A DNA stretch of 38,072 nucleotides from an uncultured Eubacteriales bacterium (GTDB lineage: Bacteria > Bacillota > Clostridia > Oscillospirales > Acutalibacteraceae). The translations under genes were made by a program, and so were the position numbers. Location: positions 1 to 38,072 of the forward strand of contig ONCY01000006.1 in assembly GCA_900316435.1 (NCBI GenBank), read 5' to 3'. Under the pieces are notes generated by a model. It worked only from the letters and a program-made list of their open reading frames with translations. It was not told the DNA's origin and searched no databases. Of this stretch, positions 1-7,725 are shown piece after piece (positions within the stretch are counted from its first letter, which is position 1; every line of letters starts with the position of its first letter).

Positions 1-1845
1 CTTGCCGTAAACAACGTTTGAGGTGATTGTGAGGATAGAAGTTGTCGGCTCGGAATTGCGGTAGGTGTGGTGCTCGCGCACCTTCTTCATAAACGCCTTA
101 AGCAGCCAGATAGCGATTTCATCGGCGCGCTCGTCGTCGTTGCCATAGCGCGGGAAGTCGCCCTCGATCTCGTAGTCCTCAATAAGTCCCTTGTCGTTGC
201 GGATAGCCTTTACTTTTGCGTACTTAATAGCGCTGAGTGAATCTACAACGTGCGAGAAGCCCGCGATACCCGTTGCGAAGGTGCGGCGGGTGTAGGTGTC
301 GATAAGCGCCATCTCCGCGGCTTCATAGTAGTACTTGTCGTGCATGTAGTGGATCAGGTTGAGGGTGTTTACATACAGCTCAACAAGCCAGCTCATCATG
401 GCGTTGAACTTGTGCATAACCTCGTCATAGTCGAGGTACTCGGAAGTTATCGGCGCTATTTCGGGGCCGATCTGCTCCATTGTTGTAATCTCCACGCCGC
501 CGTTGGGGGCAAAAATCAGGCACTTTGCAAGGTTTGCGCGCGCGCCGAAGAACTGGATTTCCTTACCGGTCTGAGTGGCGGAAACGCAGCAGCAAATGCT
601 GTAGTCGTCGCCCCACACAGGACGCATTACGCAGTCGTTTTCATACTGAATGGAAGAAGTGTTTACGGAAATTTTAGCCGCGTACTTTTTGAAGCTTTCG
701 GGTAATCTTGACGACCAGAGAACCGTAAGATTCGGCTCGGGAGCGGGTCCCATGTTTTCGAGGGTGTGCAGGAAACGGAAGTCGTTTTTTGTTACCATGT
801 GTCTGCCGTCCATGCCGATACCCGCCATTTCAAGCGTTACCCATACGGGATCGCCCGAGAACAGCTCGTTGTAGGACGGAATACGCGCGAATTTTACCAT
901 GCGGAATTTCAGAACGAGGTGGTCAATAAGCTCCTGAGCCTCGCTCTCGGTGATTCTGCCCTCCTCGAGGTCGCGGTTGATGTAGATATCAAGGAAGGTG
1001 GAGATTCTGCCGACGCTCATAGCGGCGCCGTTCTGGGTTTTAATAGCGGCAAGATAACCGAAGTACAGCCACTGAACAGCCTCCTTGGCAGTCGTTGCGG
1101 GATTTGAAATATCGTAGCCGTAGATTTCCGCCATTTTTTTTATGCCCTTGAGGGCGCGAATCTGCTCGGCGATTTCCTCTCTGAGGCGGATATGCTCCTC
1201 GCTCATATTTCTGCCGCCGCAGTAGAACAAGTCCTTTTCCTTCATCTTGGTGAGGTAGTCAATGCCGTAAAGGGCTACGCGGCGGTAGTCACCTACAATT
1301 CTTCCTCTGCCGTAAGTATCGGGCAGACCTGTGATAACGTGGCTGTGGCGCGCGCGGCGCATTTCGGGAGTATAAGCGTCAAAAACCGCCTGGTTATGGG
1401 TTTTGTGATATTCTGAAAAGATTTTTGTCAGCTCGGGATTCACCTGATAGCCGTAGGTTGAAGCCGCCTGCTCTGCCATCTTTATTCCGCCGTAGGGCAT
1501 AAACGCGCGCTTTAAGGGCTTGTCCGTCTGAAGTCCTACGATCTGCTCAAGCTCCTTCATGCTCTCGTCGATATATCCGGGGCCGTAGGATGTCAGCGAT
1601 GAAACGACTTCGGTTTCGCATTCAAGAACGCCGCCTCTTTTGCGCTCCTCTTTTTGAAGCTCCTGAAGGCGTCCCCAAAGCCTGTCGGTCGCCTCGGTAG
1701 GCGCTGCCAAAAAGCTTTCGTCGCCGTCGTACATGGTGTAGTTACTCTGAATGAACTCGCGGACGTTGATGTCCTCTTTCCATTTTCTGCCTGTAAAGCC
1801 TCTCCAGGCTACTTTTTTTACTTCTTCAGGAATCGTTACTAACAT
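1..1845 (-). CDS. pflB: Pyruvate formate-lyase (3' end outside window)
   Basis: Glycyl-radical enzyme converting pyruvate and CoA to formate and acetyl-CoA in anaerobic fermentation (family knowledge). The 615 visible codons are collinear with the PFL family. Three consecutive cysteines fall at residues 418-420, where the catalytic Cys pair of PFL sits, followed by SATQTGKEIQFFGARANL. The last ~140 residues, including the RVSGYAV-type glycyl-radical loop, lie beyond position 1, so the radical glycine cannot be checked. The ATG at 1845 is preceded by GGGAGGAG six bases upstream. The gene follows pflA after 28 bp on the same strand with no terminator between them, so the two are probably co-transcribed. 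Identity is very secure; only completeness is unknown. Confidence 0.97.
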   Translation of the reverse strand, partial: MLVTIPEEVKKVAWRGFTGRKWKEDINVREFIQSNYTMYDGDESFLAAPTEATDRLWGRLQELQKEERKRGGVLECETEVVSSLTSYGPGYIDESMKELEQIVGLQTDKPLKRAFMPYGGIKMAEQAASTYGYQVNPELTKIFSEYHKTHNQAVFDAYTPEMRRARHSHVITGLPDTYGRGRIVGDYRRVALYGIDYLTKMKEKDLFYCGGRNMSEEHIRLREEIAEQIRALKGIKKMAEIYGYDISNPATTAKEAVQWLYFGYLAAIKTQNGAAMSVGRISTFLDIYINRDLEEGRITESEAQELIDHLVLKFRMVKFARIPSYNELFSGDPVWVTLEMAGIGMDGRHMVTKNDFRFLHTLENMGPAPEPNLTVLWSSRLPESFKKYAAKISVNTSSIQYENDCVMRPVWGDDYSICCCVSATQTGKEIQFFGARANLAKCLIFAPNGGVEITTMEQIGPEIAPITSEYLDYDEVMHKFNAMMSWLVELYVNTLNLIHYMHDKYYYEAAEMALIDTYTRRTFATGIAGFSHVVDSLSAIKYAKVKAIRNDKGLIEDYEIEGDFPRYGNDDERADEIAIWLLKAFMKKVREHHTYRNSEPTTSILTITSNVVYGK

Positions 1846-1873
1846 CTTCTTCTCCTCCCATTATTGTATATCC

Positions 1874-2605
1874 TTAAATCTCGCCGCGCAGGATTCTTTC
1901 CGCGTTCTTTACGCGTTCGGCGCTTGGCGGCTGCGTGTTGTCAAGTGTATATGGAATGCCGAGCTCCTTCCATTTGTAAGCGCCCATTGAGTGGTACGGA
2001 AGCACCTCGATCTTTTCAACGTTGTCAAGCGTTTCAATAAAAGCTCTTGTGCGGCGCAGGTACTCGTCGCTGTCAGTGATGTCAGGCACAAGAACATGCC
2101 TTATCCAAACGGGCTTTTTAAGCTCGTTTAAGTATTGCAGCATGTCGAGAATATTATCATTTCCTCTCCCCGTAAGGCTTTTATGCTGCTCGTTGTCTAT
2201 GTGCTTTATGTCTACAAGAAACAGGTCAGTAAGCTCAGCGAGCAAATTAAATTTTAAAAGAAACGGCTCAGTTCGCTTAAACGGCTGCCCTGCTGTATCG
2301 ACGCAGGTATTTATTCCGCGCAGATTAGCCTTTTTAAAAAGGTCAAGCAAAAAGTCGATTTGCAGCAGCGGCTCTCCCCCACTGACGGTGATTCCGCCGT
2401 CGCTGCCCCAGTAGGAGCGGTAGCGCTCGGCTCTGTCCAAGAGCTCGTCTGAACTCATCTTTTTGCCCGCGTCCTTCCTCCATGTGTCGGCGTTGTGGCA
2501 GTAGCGACAGCGCATGTCGCAGCCCTGAACAAAAATCAAAAAGCGGACGCCCGGCCCGTCAACCGAGCCAAAACTTTCAAGGGAATGAATATTGCCTGTA
2601 ATCAT
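1874..2605 (-). CDS. pflA: Pyruvate formate-lyase activating enzyme (radical SAM)
   Basis: Radical SAM activase that installs the glycyl radical on pyruvate formate-lyase using S-adenosylmethionine and a [4Fe-4S] cluster. The cluster motif CDMRCRYC places cysteines at residues 29, 33 and 36, the same spacing and position as in known PflA. It is followed by the SGGEPLLQ SAM-binding segment. The length of 243 aa is normal. GAGGAT lies a few bases before the ATG at 2605. It is the first gene of the pflA-pflB pair; many genomes have the reverse order. A promoter is seen at 2653-2681, and a 12-bp palindrome at 2619-2630 lies in the leader. Confidence 0.96.
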   Translation of the reverse strand: MITGNIHSLESFGSVDGPGVRFLIFVQGCDMRCRYCHNADTWRKDAGKKMSSDELLDRAERYRSYWGSDGGITVSGGEPLLQIDFLLDLFKKANLRGINTCVDTAGQPFKRTEPFLLKFNLLAELTDLFLVDIKHIDNEQHKSLTGRGNDNILDMLQYLNELKKPVWIRHVLVPDITDSDEYLRRTRAFIETLDNVEKIEVLPYHSMGAYKWKELGIPYTLDNTQPPSAERVKNAERILRGEI

Positions 2606-2618
2606 ATCATCCTCAACA

Positions 2619-2630
2619 ACTATATATAGT
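2619..2630. promoter_or_regulatory. Palindrome in the pflA leader
   Basis: A perfect 12-bp palindrome, ACTATATATAGT, lies between the predicted pflA start of transcription and its ribosome binding site. It could be an operator for a redox or anaerobic regulator, but it does not match the Rex or FNR consensus I know, and it is AT-rich enough to arise by chance. Confidence 0.25.
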
Positions 2631-2652
2631 GTTTTATTATATGTCTACGCCT

Positions 2653-2681
2653 ATTATACACATAAAAAGCCGCCGGGTAAA
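2653..2681 (-). promoter_or_regulatory. Sigma-A-type promoter of pflA
   Basis: Read on the minus strand: a -35 box TTTACC (2676-2681), a 17-bp spacer and a perfect -10 box TATAAT (2653-2658), about 50 bp before the pflA ATG. The -35 box and half of the spacer lie inside the terminator hairpin of the upstream operon (2663-2692). Confidence 0.6.
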
Positions 2682-2692
2682 GCCCGACAGCT
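2663..2692 (-). terminator. Intrinsic terminator of the envelope operon (after licD-like gene)
   Basis: On the minus strand, AGCTGTCGGG and CCCGGCGGCT form a 10-bp stem (two G-T pairs) with a 5-base loop, followed directly by a T run. It lies 66 bp after the LicD stop codon. The same DNA carries the pflA promoter. Confidence 0.8.
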
Positions 2693-2758
2693 CAGTTTTT
2701 TTGCCAAAAAATGAATTTCGTAGGAAATGATATTTTATATTGATTTCCAAAGATTTTT

Positions 2759-3646
2759 TTAGGGTGTTTTTGTGTATTCGCTCCTGTGCGCGTCGTCGTA
2801 AACCTTGCACGGAGTATTGAGGTCAAGGTAAGCAATGTCGTGGTGCGGCACGCGCTGATCCTCGGGCGGAGGCGTCATGTAATCGCCGAACACAAGTCCG
2901 AGGTACTCCTTATAGCCCGAAGCTACGGGAAGCTCGATTCCCTCAAAGGTGACGTGGTCTATACCGTCGTAAATGCGCTTGGGGTACTTGACCTTCATCC
3001 AGTGCGGTCCCGAACAGAGCTCGGTCATGTATTGATTTTCCTCGCGCTTGTACTTTTTCATGTGCTTTTCCGCTGTGCGCCAAAGCTTTCTGCGTATTTT
3101 TTTGCCGCGGAAAATGCCCAGAAGAATCTTGCTGCCCAAGGCGATAACGCCGCCGTGATTTTCGGGTACGACCTGAGCCAAAAACAGCGAGTAAATAATC
3201 GTATGAAAGTACTGCATTTTACGGGCAAATTTCCCGTCAGGGCAAACGTCGAGCGGAAAAACGTCGATAACAAGTCCGTGCGGAATATCAACGTCGGTCT
3301 GGTTAGCCTTTACCATGGTGTAGTTGGTGTCGGTAACGGTTGCGAAGATATTGCCCGTAAACATGTGGTCGCCGGTTTTGAGCAGGCGGAACCTGCCGTC
3401 GGGATACTTTTCCTGCCAAAGCACGCAAAGCCGCTCATAGTCATCTCTGGGCAGCAGCACGTCAACGTCGTCATCCCAGGGGATAAAGCCGCCCGTACGG
3501 AGCGCACCGATAAGACCTCCTCCGATAAAATAAAAGGTCAGATTGTTTTCCTCGCAAAACTGCTTAAAAAACCTTAGCATATCAAGCTGAGCAAGCTGCA
3601 GCTCCCTGAGCTGCTCAGGAGTGAGCTTTACCAATTGTGTTTCCAT
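2759..3646 (-). CDS. LicD family phosphotransferase
   Basis: LicD proteins transfer phosphocholine or related phospho-groups to surface glycopolymers; the substrate here is unknown. The diagnostic nucleotidyltransferase-like core is complete: IGGGLIGALR followed by GGFIPWDDDVDV at residues ~41-63, with the Asp cluster that binds metal. At 295 aa it has family length. I place the start at ATG 3646 because GAGGTG lies just upstream; an in-frame GTG at 3652 overlaps that ribosome binding site. It begins 7 bp after the stop of the DUF1624 gene, whose stop codon overlaps this gene's Shine-Dalgarno, so translation is probably coupled. It is the last gene of the operon, before the terminator at 2663-2692. 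Confidence 0.88.
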   Translation of the reverse strand: METQLVKLTPEQLRELQLAQLDMLRFFKQFCEENNLTFYFIGGGLIGALRTGGFIPWDDDVDVLLPRDDYERLCVLWQEKYPDGRFRLLKTGDHMFTGNIFATVTDTNYTMVKANQTDVDIPHGLVIDVFPLDVCPDGKFARKMQYFHTIIYSLFLAQVVPENHGGVIALGSKILLGIFRGKKIRRKLWRTAEKHMKKYKREENQYMTELCSGPHWMKVKYPKRIYDGIDHVTFEGIELPVASGYKEYLGLVFGDYMTPPPEDQRVPHHDIAYLDLNTPCKVYDDAHRSEYTKTP

Positions 3647-3653
3647 ATTCACC

Positions 3654-4412
3654 TCAAATTCCGCCGAAAATCAAAAAGCAAACGCCCATGAGCAACGGCT
3701 GATGAATCAAATAAATCCAAAGCGTGTAACGCCCAATAAAATCAAGCACGGAAATTTTGATTTTGAAAAAACGCTCCCATTGCAGTACGCACACCGCTCT
3801 CCAAAGGAAAAATCCGCAAACAAACAGAAAAAGCCAGGCAAAAAGCGGAAAATAATCGGCGGAGAAAAAGTCGCTGTTATGTATTCCGAATGCGGCAAAA
3901 TAATTTGTGCGGTAAAGCGGATCGGGCAGCTCCAAAAGGCTTACGTCAAAAAAACCCACATATTGATTTGATACGCCGTAAAAAAACGCGAACAGCGCAA
4001 ACGATACCGCCGCTCCCGCAAAAGGATTGAGCTTTTCCAGCCATTTCCTTAACACCTGAGTCAAAATCATTGAACAGCCTATCAGGTTTAGAATTCCGAA
4101 AATGATTATCTGCTCCGGCATTATCAGCGCGGTAACCGCTGTAATAAGCAATCCGCAGGCGTTTATTATCAGTCCGCGCCGGTAAGCGTGACGCGAAAAA
4201 TTGAGCGATATGCCCGATATAAGAATAAACGAAATGCAGATATACCGCTCCCACATAACAACCCACGGTTGCAGCGCCCAGCTGTAGTTATCTCCGTATA
4301 CAACAAAAAAGTCGTACAGAAAATGAAACGCCAGCATATTGACAAGCGCCAGCCCGCGCAGCGCGTCTATCAGGCTGTAGCGGTTTCGGCTCACAGCTCC
4401 GAATCTCTCCAT
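3654..4412 (-). CDS. DUF1624 / HGSNAT-like membrane acyltransferase
   Basis: Integral membrane protein of 252 aa resembling the DUF1624 / heparan-alpha-glucosaminide N-acetyltransferase catalytic domain, which moves acyl groups across membranes onto sugars. It opens with the family signature RYSLIDALRGLALVNMLAFH, with the Asp and His expected for this fold. About seven hydrophobic segments follow, ending with an LIHQPLL segment. The start (ATG 4412) overlaps the end of the glycosyltransferase gene by 22 bp and has no good ribosome binding site, which suggests translational coupling. Sitting between a GT2 enzyme and LicD, it probably acylates a surface glycan. The fold is fairly sure; the substrate is inference. 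Confidence 0.78.
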   Translation of the reverse strand: MERFGAVSRNRYSLIDALRGLALVNMLAFHFLYDFFVVYGDNYSWALQPWVVMWERYICISFILISGISLNFSRHAYRRGLIINACGLLITAVTALIMPEQIIIFGILNLIGCSMILTQVLRKWLEKLNPFAGAAVSFALFAFFYGVSNQYVGFFDVSLLELPDPLYRTNYFAAFGIHNSDFFSADYFPLFAWLFLFVCGFFLWRAVCVLQWERFFKIKISVLDFIGRYTLWIYLIHQPLLMGVCFLIFGGI

Positions 4413-5476
4413 ACTATTCGGGTGTTTTCGTCGACCTTTTGTTTTACAAGCTCAATGCGCTCTTTTGCGCCGCTGTTTTTGATTTTGCGCTGCCAAAACG
4501 GGATCTGAATAAGCCCAACTATTGTGCCTATACCGTACGCAATATGAAGCAGCGGAAAAATAAGCGGAAGTAGCGCAAACTGCGGCTGAATATTTTTCAG
4601 CGTGCAACAGCTTACGGAGTTTACAAAGTCAAACATTCCGTAAAGAATAAGCAGTACAAAGAGCGCGAAAGTATGCCCGAAAGCCGCAAGTATGCCGCAC
4701 GTGGCGAGCATCATTACAAACAAGAACGGCGCAAAATGGAAATACGACAGGCAGCCCCTGCACTCGGACAGCGTCAAGCCTATCCACTTTCCGTTGCCGT
4801 ACTTTTGCTTTATCATGTGCTTTAAGGTGTTGCGCGAATGCTGATAAGAGATTATGTCGGGGCAGCAGCACATTTTATAGCCCGCCATGCGTATGCGGTA
4901 GTGGAACTCATTGTCCTCGGTGCGACCCAAATCCTCGTTAAAACCGCCGACCTTGGCGATCACCTCGCGGCGGTACGCGGCGTGGAACAGGCTGTCCATA
5001 TACTCCTTCTCGGTTGAGGGGCGGCGATAACCTGCAATCGACGAGCCGAAGAGCGAATCCTCTGCTGCAAGCAGAGTGAGCTTCCATGAGCTTACGTTTG
5101 AGCTTATGTTCGGGCGGCCGCCTCCGACAACATTCTCGCCCAAGCCGAGATTATATACATTGCGCGATACAAAATTGCGCGGAATGCGGGCGTGAGCGTC
5201 AACGCGGATTACCACGTCGCCCGTAAACACCATAAGCGCCTCGTTCCATGAGGACGCCTGATTCTTTTTCTGGCAGCGCACGATTTTTACATTGCGGAAG
5301 CCGTAATCGGTATTTTTAAAGTTCAGCATTTTTTCGTAGGTGCCGTCGTTTGACATGCTGTCAACAAACACCACCTCGATTTTGCTGTGAGGGTATTCCT
5401 GAAGCGCTATATCCCCAAATAAACCGTCAATCGCCTCAACCTCATTGTAGGCGATCATGCAAAGTGAAACTATCAT
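4391..5476 (-). CDS. Family 2 glycosyltransferase with C-terminal membrane helices
   Basis: GT-A fold glycosyltransferase of the ExoA-like GT2 type, expected to act at the inner face of the membrane on an exported glycan or glycolipid. The 361-aa protein starts with the nucleotide-binding segment VSLCMIAYNEVEAI, followed by VVFVDSMSNDGT and the metal-binding VIRVDAHARI (DxD-like). GRTEDNEFHYRIR is the typical acceptor/catalytic region. Three or four hydrophobic segments at ~250-330 anchor it. Its ATG overlaps the TGA of the DUF975 gene by 4 bp (ATGA). Donor and acceptor cannot be told from the sequence. Confidence 0.88.
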   Translation of the reverse strand: MIVSLCMIAYNEVEAIDGLFGDIALQEYPHSKIEVVFVDSMSNDGTYEKMLNFKNTDYGFRNVKIVRCQKKNQASSWNEALMVFTGDVVIRVDAHARIPRNFVSRNVYNLGLGENVVGGGRPNISSNVSSWKLTLLAAEDSLFGSSIAGYRRPSTEKEYMDSLFHAAYRREVIAKVGGFNEDLGRTEDNEFHYRIRMAGYKMCCCPDIISYQHSRNTLKHMIKQKYGNGKWIGLTLSECRGCLSYFHFAPFLFVMMLATCGILAAFGHTFALFVLLILYGMFDFVNSVSCCTLKNIQPQFALLPLIFPLLHIAYGIGTIVGLIQIPFWQRKIKNSGAKERIELVKQKVDENTRIVWRDSEL

Positions 5477-6261
5477 ACTACGCCTCCGCGTTTATCCATT
5501 GCAAAAAGCCATTTTGCGGACGTCAGCGCCGCAACCGAAAAATACGGAATGACATAAAGCGCCGGCACCACAAAAAAGCAAAGCGCAAACCAGCCTATAA
5601 AGCTGAACGCAAGCTTAAAAATATGCCTGAAATTTTTAAACGAGAAGCCGAGCATGGCAAACACGCCGTCCTTGACGCCGATATTGTCATTTAAAGCCTT
5701 AGCCATAAGCGGGAAATGCACAAACAGCATGAACACTAAAATTCTGATAAAAACGGTGACTACTCCTGCCAACACAATCAGAAACGTATCGATGTTCCAC
5801 GCGGGAGTCTGAGTGAACCACGAATGGAAAAACGCGTTCAGCCAGCCATTTAGATTAAGCGCACCCGAAACGACATAATATAGCATAAACAGCAGAAGAT
5901 TATACAGCACCGTTTTAAAATAGCGCCCCGCTCCCTTAAAGTAAAAAAACAAATCGGTTGACTCGCATTTCTTATTGAGCGCCGTGTTGGCGGCTGTTTT
6001 AATATAGCCGTTAAGAAGCGGCGAAAGGAAAAGTACGGCAAAAACATATGCCGATACAATCCCCACATACAGCGTCGAGCCGCTGTTATACGCTTCACCC
6101 GATTCGTAATTGATTGCTCCTGTCAGATGCAGCACAAGGTACTCAACATATTCAATTGTGAGAAATGTGAGTGCCGCAAAGCCAAGCGCGGCAATAAGCC
6201 TGCTCAAATTTCCCTTCATTGCATCGCGTGCCTGCTGCCGTATCATTTTTTCAGTTTTCAT
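5473..6261 (-). CDS. DUF975 family integral membrane protein
   Basis: A 262-aa multi-pass membrane protein. The N-terminus (MIRQQARDAMKGNLSRLI) fits the DUF975 pattern of a short amphipathic start with an A-R-x-x-(L/M)-K-G-N motif before the first helix, followed by about five hydrophobic segments. No enzymatic motif is visible and the function of DUF975 is unknown. An AAGGG-like ribosome binding site lies about 10 bases before ATG 6261; a second in-frame Met (residue 6) is a possible start. It overlaps the next gene (GT2) by 4 bp and follows the dipeptidase after 26 bp, so it belongs to the operon. Confidence 0.7.
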   Translation of the reverse strand: MKTEKMIRQQARDAMKGNLSRLIAALGFAALTFLTIEYVEYLVLHLTGAINYESGEAYNSGSTLYVGIVSAYVFAVLFLSPLLNGYIKTAANTALNKKCESTDLFFYFKGAGRYFKTVLYNLLLFMLYYVVSGALNLNGWLNAFFHSWFTQTPAWNIDTFLIVLAGVVTVFIRILVFMLFVHFPLMAKALNDNIGVKDGVFAMLGFSFKNFRHIFKLAFSFIGWFALCFFVVPALYVIPYFSVAALTSAKWLFAMDKRGGVV

Positions 6262-6287
6262 TTACATTATTCCCTTCCGTGGGCGTG

Positions 6288-7646
6288 TTACAGAGTATAC
6301 AGGCGGTACATCGCCTCAAGGCAAATCTGCGCGTGTTTAAAGAAGTTTTCCTTGTCAACGCTTTCGTCGGCGTTATGCATGTTAATGGGGTCGCCCTCAA
6401 AATGAGGTCCGAAGGCTACTCCCCTGCCGCCGAGCTTGCGCGCGTAGGTTCCGCCGCCCGTTGTGTACATTGTAGGCTTTTCGCCCGTAACGCTCTCATA
6501 CGCCGCGCTCAGCTCGCGTATAAGCGGAGAATCCGTTTCAACATACAGCGGCTTGTCGTGATGTATGACCTCGACATCAAGTCCGCTGTACTCAGCCACC
6601 GCCTTGAACTGGCGGATAACATAGTCGCCCTTTACTGTGACGGGATAGCGAATGTCAATATAAGCCTCGGCGGTGTCGCCCTCGATATGGACAATTCCGA
6701 GATTCACCGTCAGCTCACCAGAAACAGAATCGCTCATCTTAAGGCCGAGCGACCTGCCGTTTGTTTCGCAGTTGATTGCGTAGTCGATAAACGAGCACAG
6801 TGCACCGATATCGTGAACGTCATAAGCGTGAGTAATTAGGTCGATGAGCAGAGCAGCTGCGTTTTTGCCTTTTTGCGGCTCGCAGGCGTGCGAAGCCTTG
6901 CCTCTGCTTATTATCATAAGACCGTCAATGGTGTAATTGAACTCATAGTTGCCCTCGCCCGCGTCGGCAAGCCTCATAAGAAGCTGCTCGTCATAGCCCG
7001 AGGAGTCGAGCATTACATACGCCAAATCGGGAACCGCGTTTACCGCCTTGCCCGAATGGAACTGCGACAAAACCTTTGCCTCATTGAACGGAGTGCTTAC
7101 GTGCAAGTGAAGAATTCCCTTTTCCGCATAGCAAATACCATAGTCGCTGTCTGGCGTAAACGCCATATCGGGCAGCGGCTGTTTTTCAAAATAGCCATTC
7201 ATATCGCTCATGCCCGTTTCCTCGGCTGAGCCGAAAATAGCGCGGAGCGTGTTTTTGCCCGTTACGCCGTTTTCCTTAAGGGCGCGCAGGCAGTAAAGGT
7301 TAATAAGCGCGGCGCCCTTATCGTCGGCTATTCCCCTGCCGTAAAGTCTGCCGTCGCGCTCGGTAAGCGCAAACGGAATTACGCTCCAGTTGTTGCCCGC
7401 GGGCACAACGTCAACGTGTGAGAGTACGCCGCAAAGCTTGCCGCCCTCGCCAAGCTGCACATGTACGCTTTTGTCGGTAACAAGCTCATAGTCAAGGCCG
7501 AAATCCTGCGCGCGTTTTAGAATAAAAGCAAGTGCGCGCTCGCATTCCTCGTTCTTTTCCCTGTCGATTGACTCAATGCCCAGCAGGTATTCCAAATCCT
7601 TTAATAGTTCTTCCTTATATGCTAAAATCTTATCTCCGAATAACAT
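6288..7646 (-). CDS. M20 family dipeptidase, PepV-like
   Basis: Cytoplasmic zinc dipeptidase/carboxypeptidase of the M20A PepV type (452 aa, normal length). Visible metal and catalytic elements are LSHVDVVPAG (metal His and catalytic Asp), YGRGIADDKG (bridging Asp), and the SAEETGMSDM segment with the two glutamates. The C-terminal GGGTYARKL and GPHFEGDPINMHNADE hold the last ligand His. The start at ATG 7646 has GGAG seven bases upstream. It lies between the YfhO-like gene and DUF975, 79 bp and 26 bp away. A role in peptide or cell-wall peptide turnover is plausible, but its link to the glycan genes is only positional. Confidence 0.9.
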   Translation of the reverse strand: MLFGDKILAYKEELLKDLEYLLGIESIDREKNEECERALAFILKRAQDFGLDYELVTDKSVHVQLGEGGKLCGVLSHVDVVPAGNNWSVIPFALTERDGRLYGRGIADDKGAALINLYCLRALKENGVTGKNTLRAIFGSAEETGMSDMNGYFEKQPLPDMAFTPDSDYGICYAEKGILHLHVSTPFNEAKVLSQFHSGKAVNAVPDLAYVMLDSSGYDEQLLMRLADAGEGNYEFNYTIDGLMIISRGKASHACEPQKGKNAAALLIDLITHAYDVHDIGALCSFIDYAINCETNGRSLGLKMSDSVSGELTVNLGIVHIEGDTAEAYIDIRYPVTVKGDYVIRQFKAVAEYSGLDVEVIHHDKPLYVETDSPLIRELSAAYESVTGEKPTMYTTGGGTYARKLGGRGVAFGPHFEGDPINMHNADESVDKENFFKHAQICLEAMYRLYTL

Positions 7647-7725
7647 ATTTATCTCCTCTTTCCGCGAACGGTCGGTACGCCGTAGAATTACGGGGCGGGT
7701 AACGGGTTTGGTTTTGCCTTAAGTG

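Noticed and set aside
2786-3577. Long plus-strand open frame opposite the LicD gene
   Set aside because: It is antisense to a well-supported gene, has unnatural composition and no ribosome binding site.
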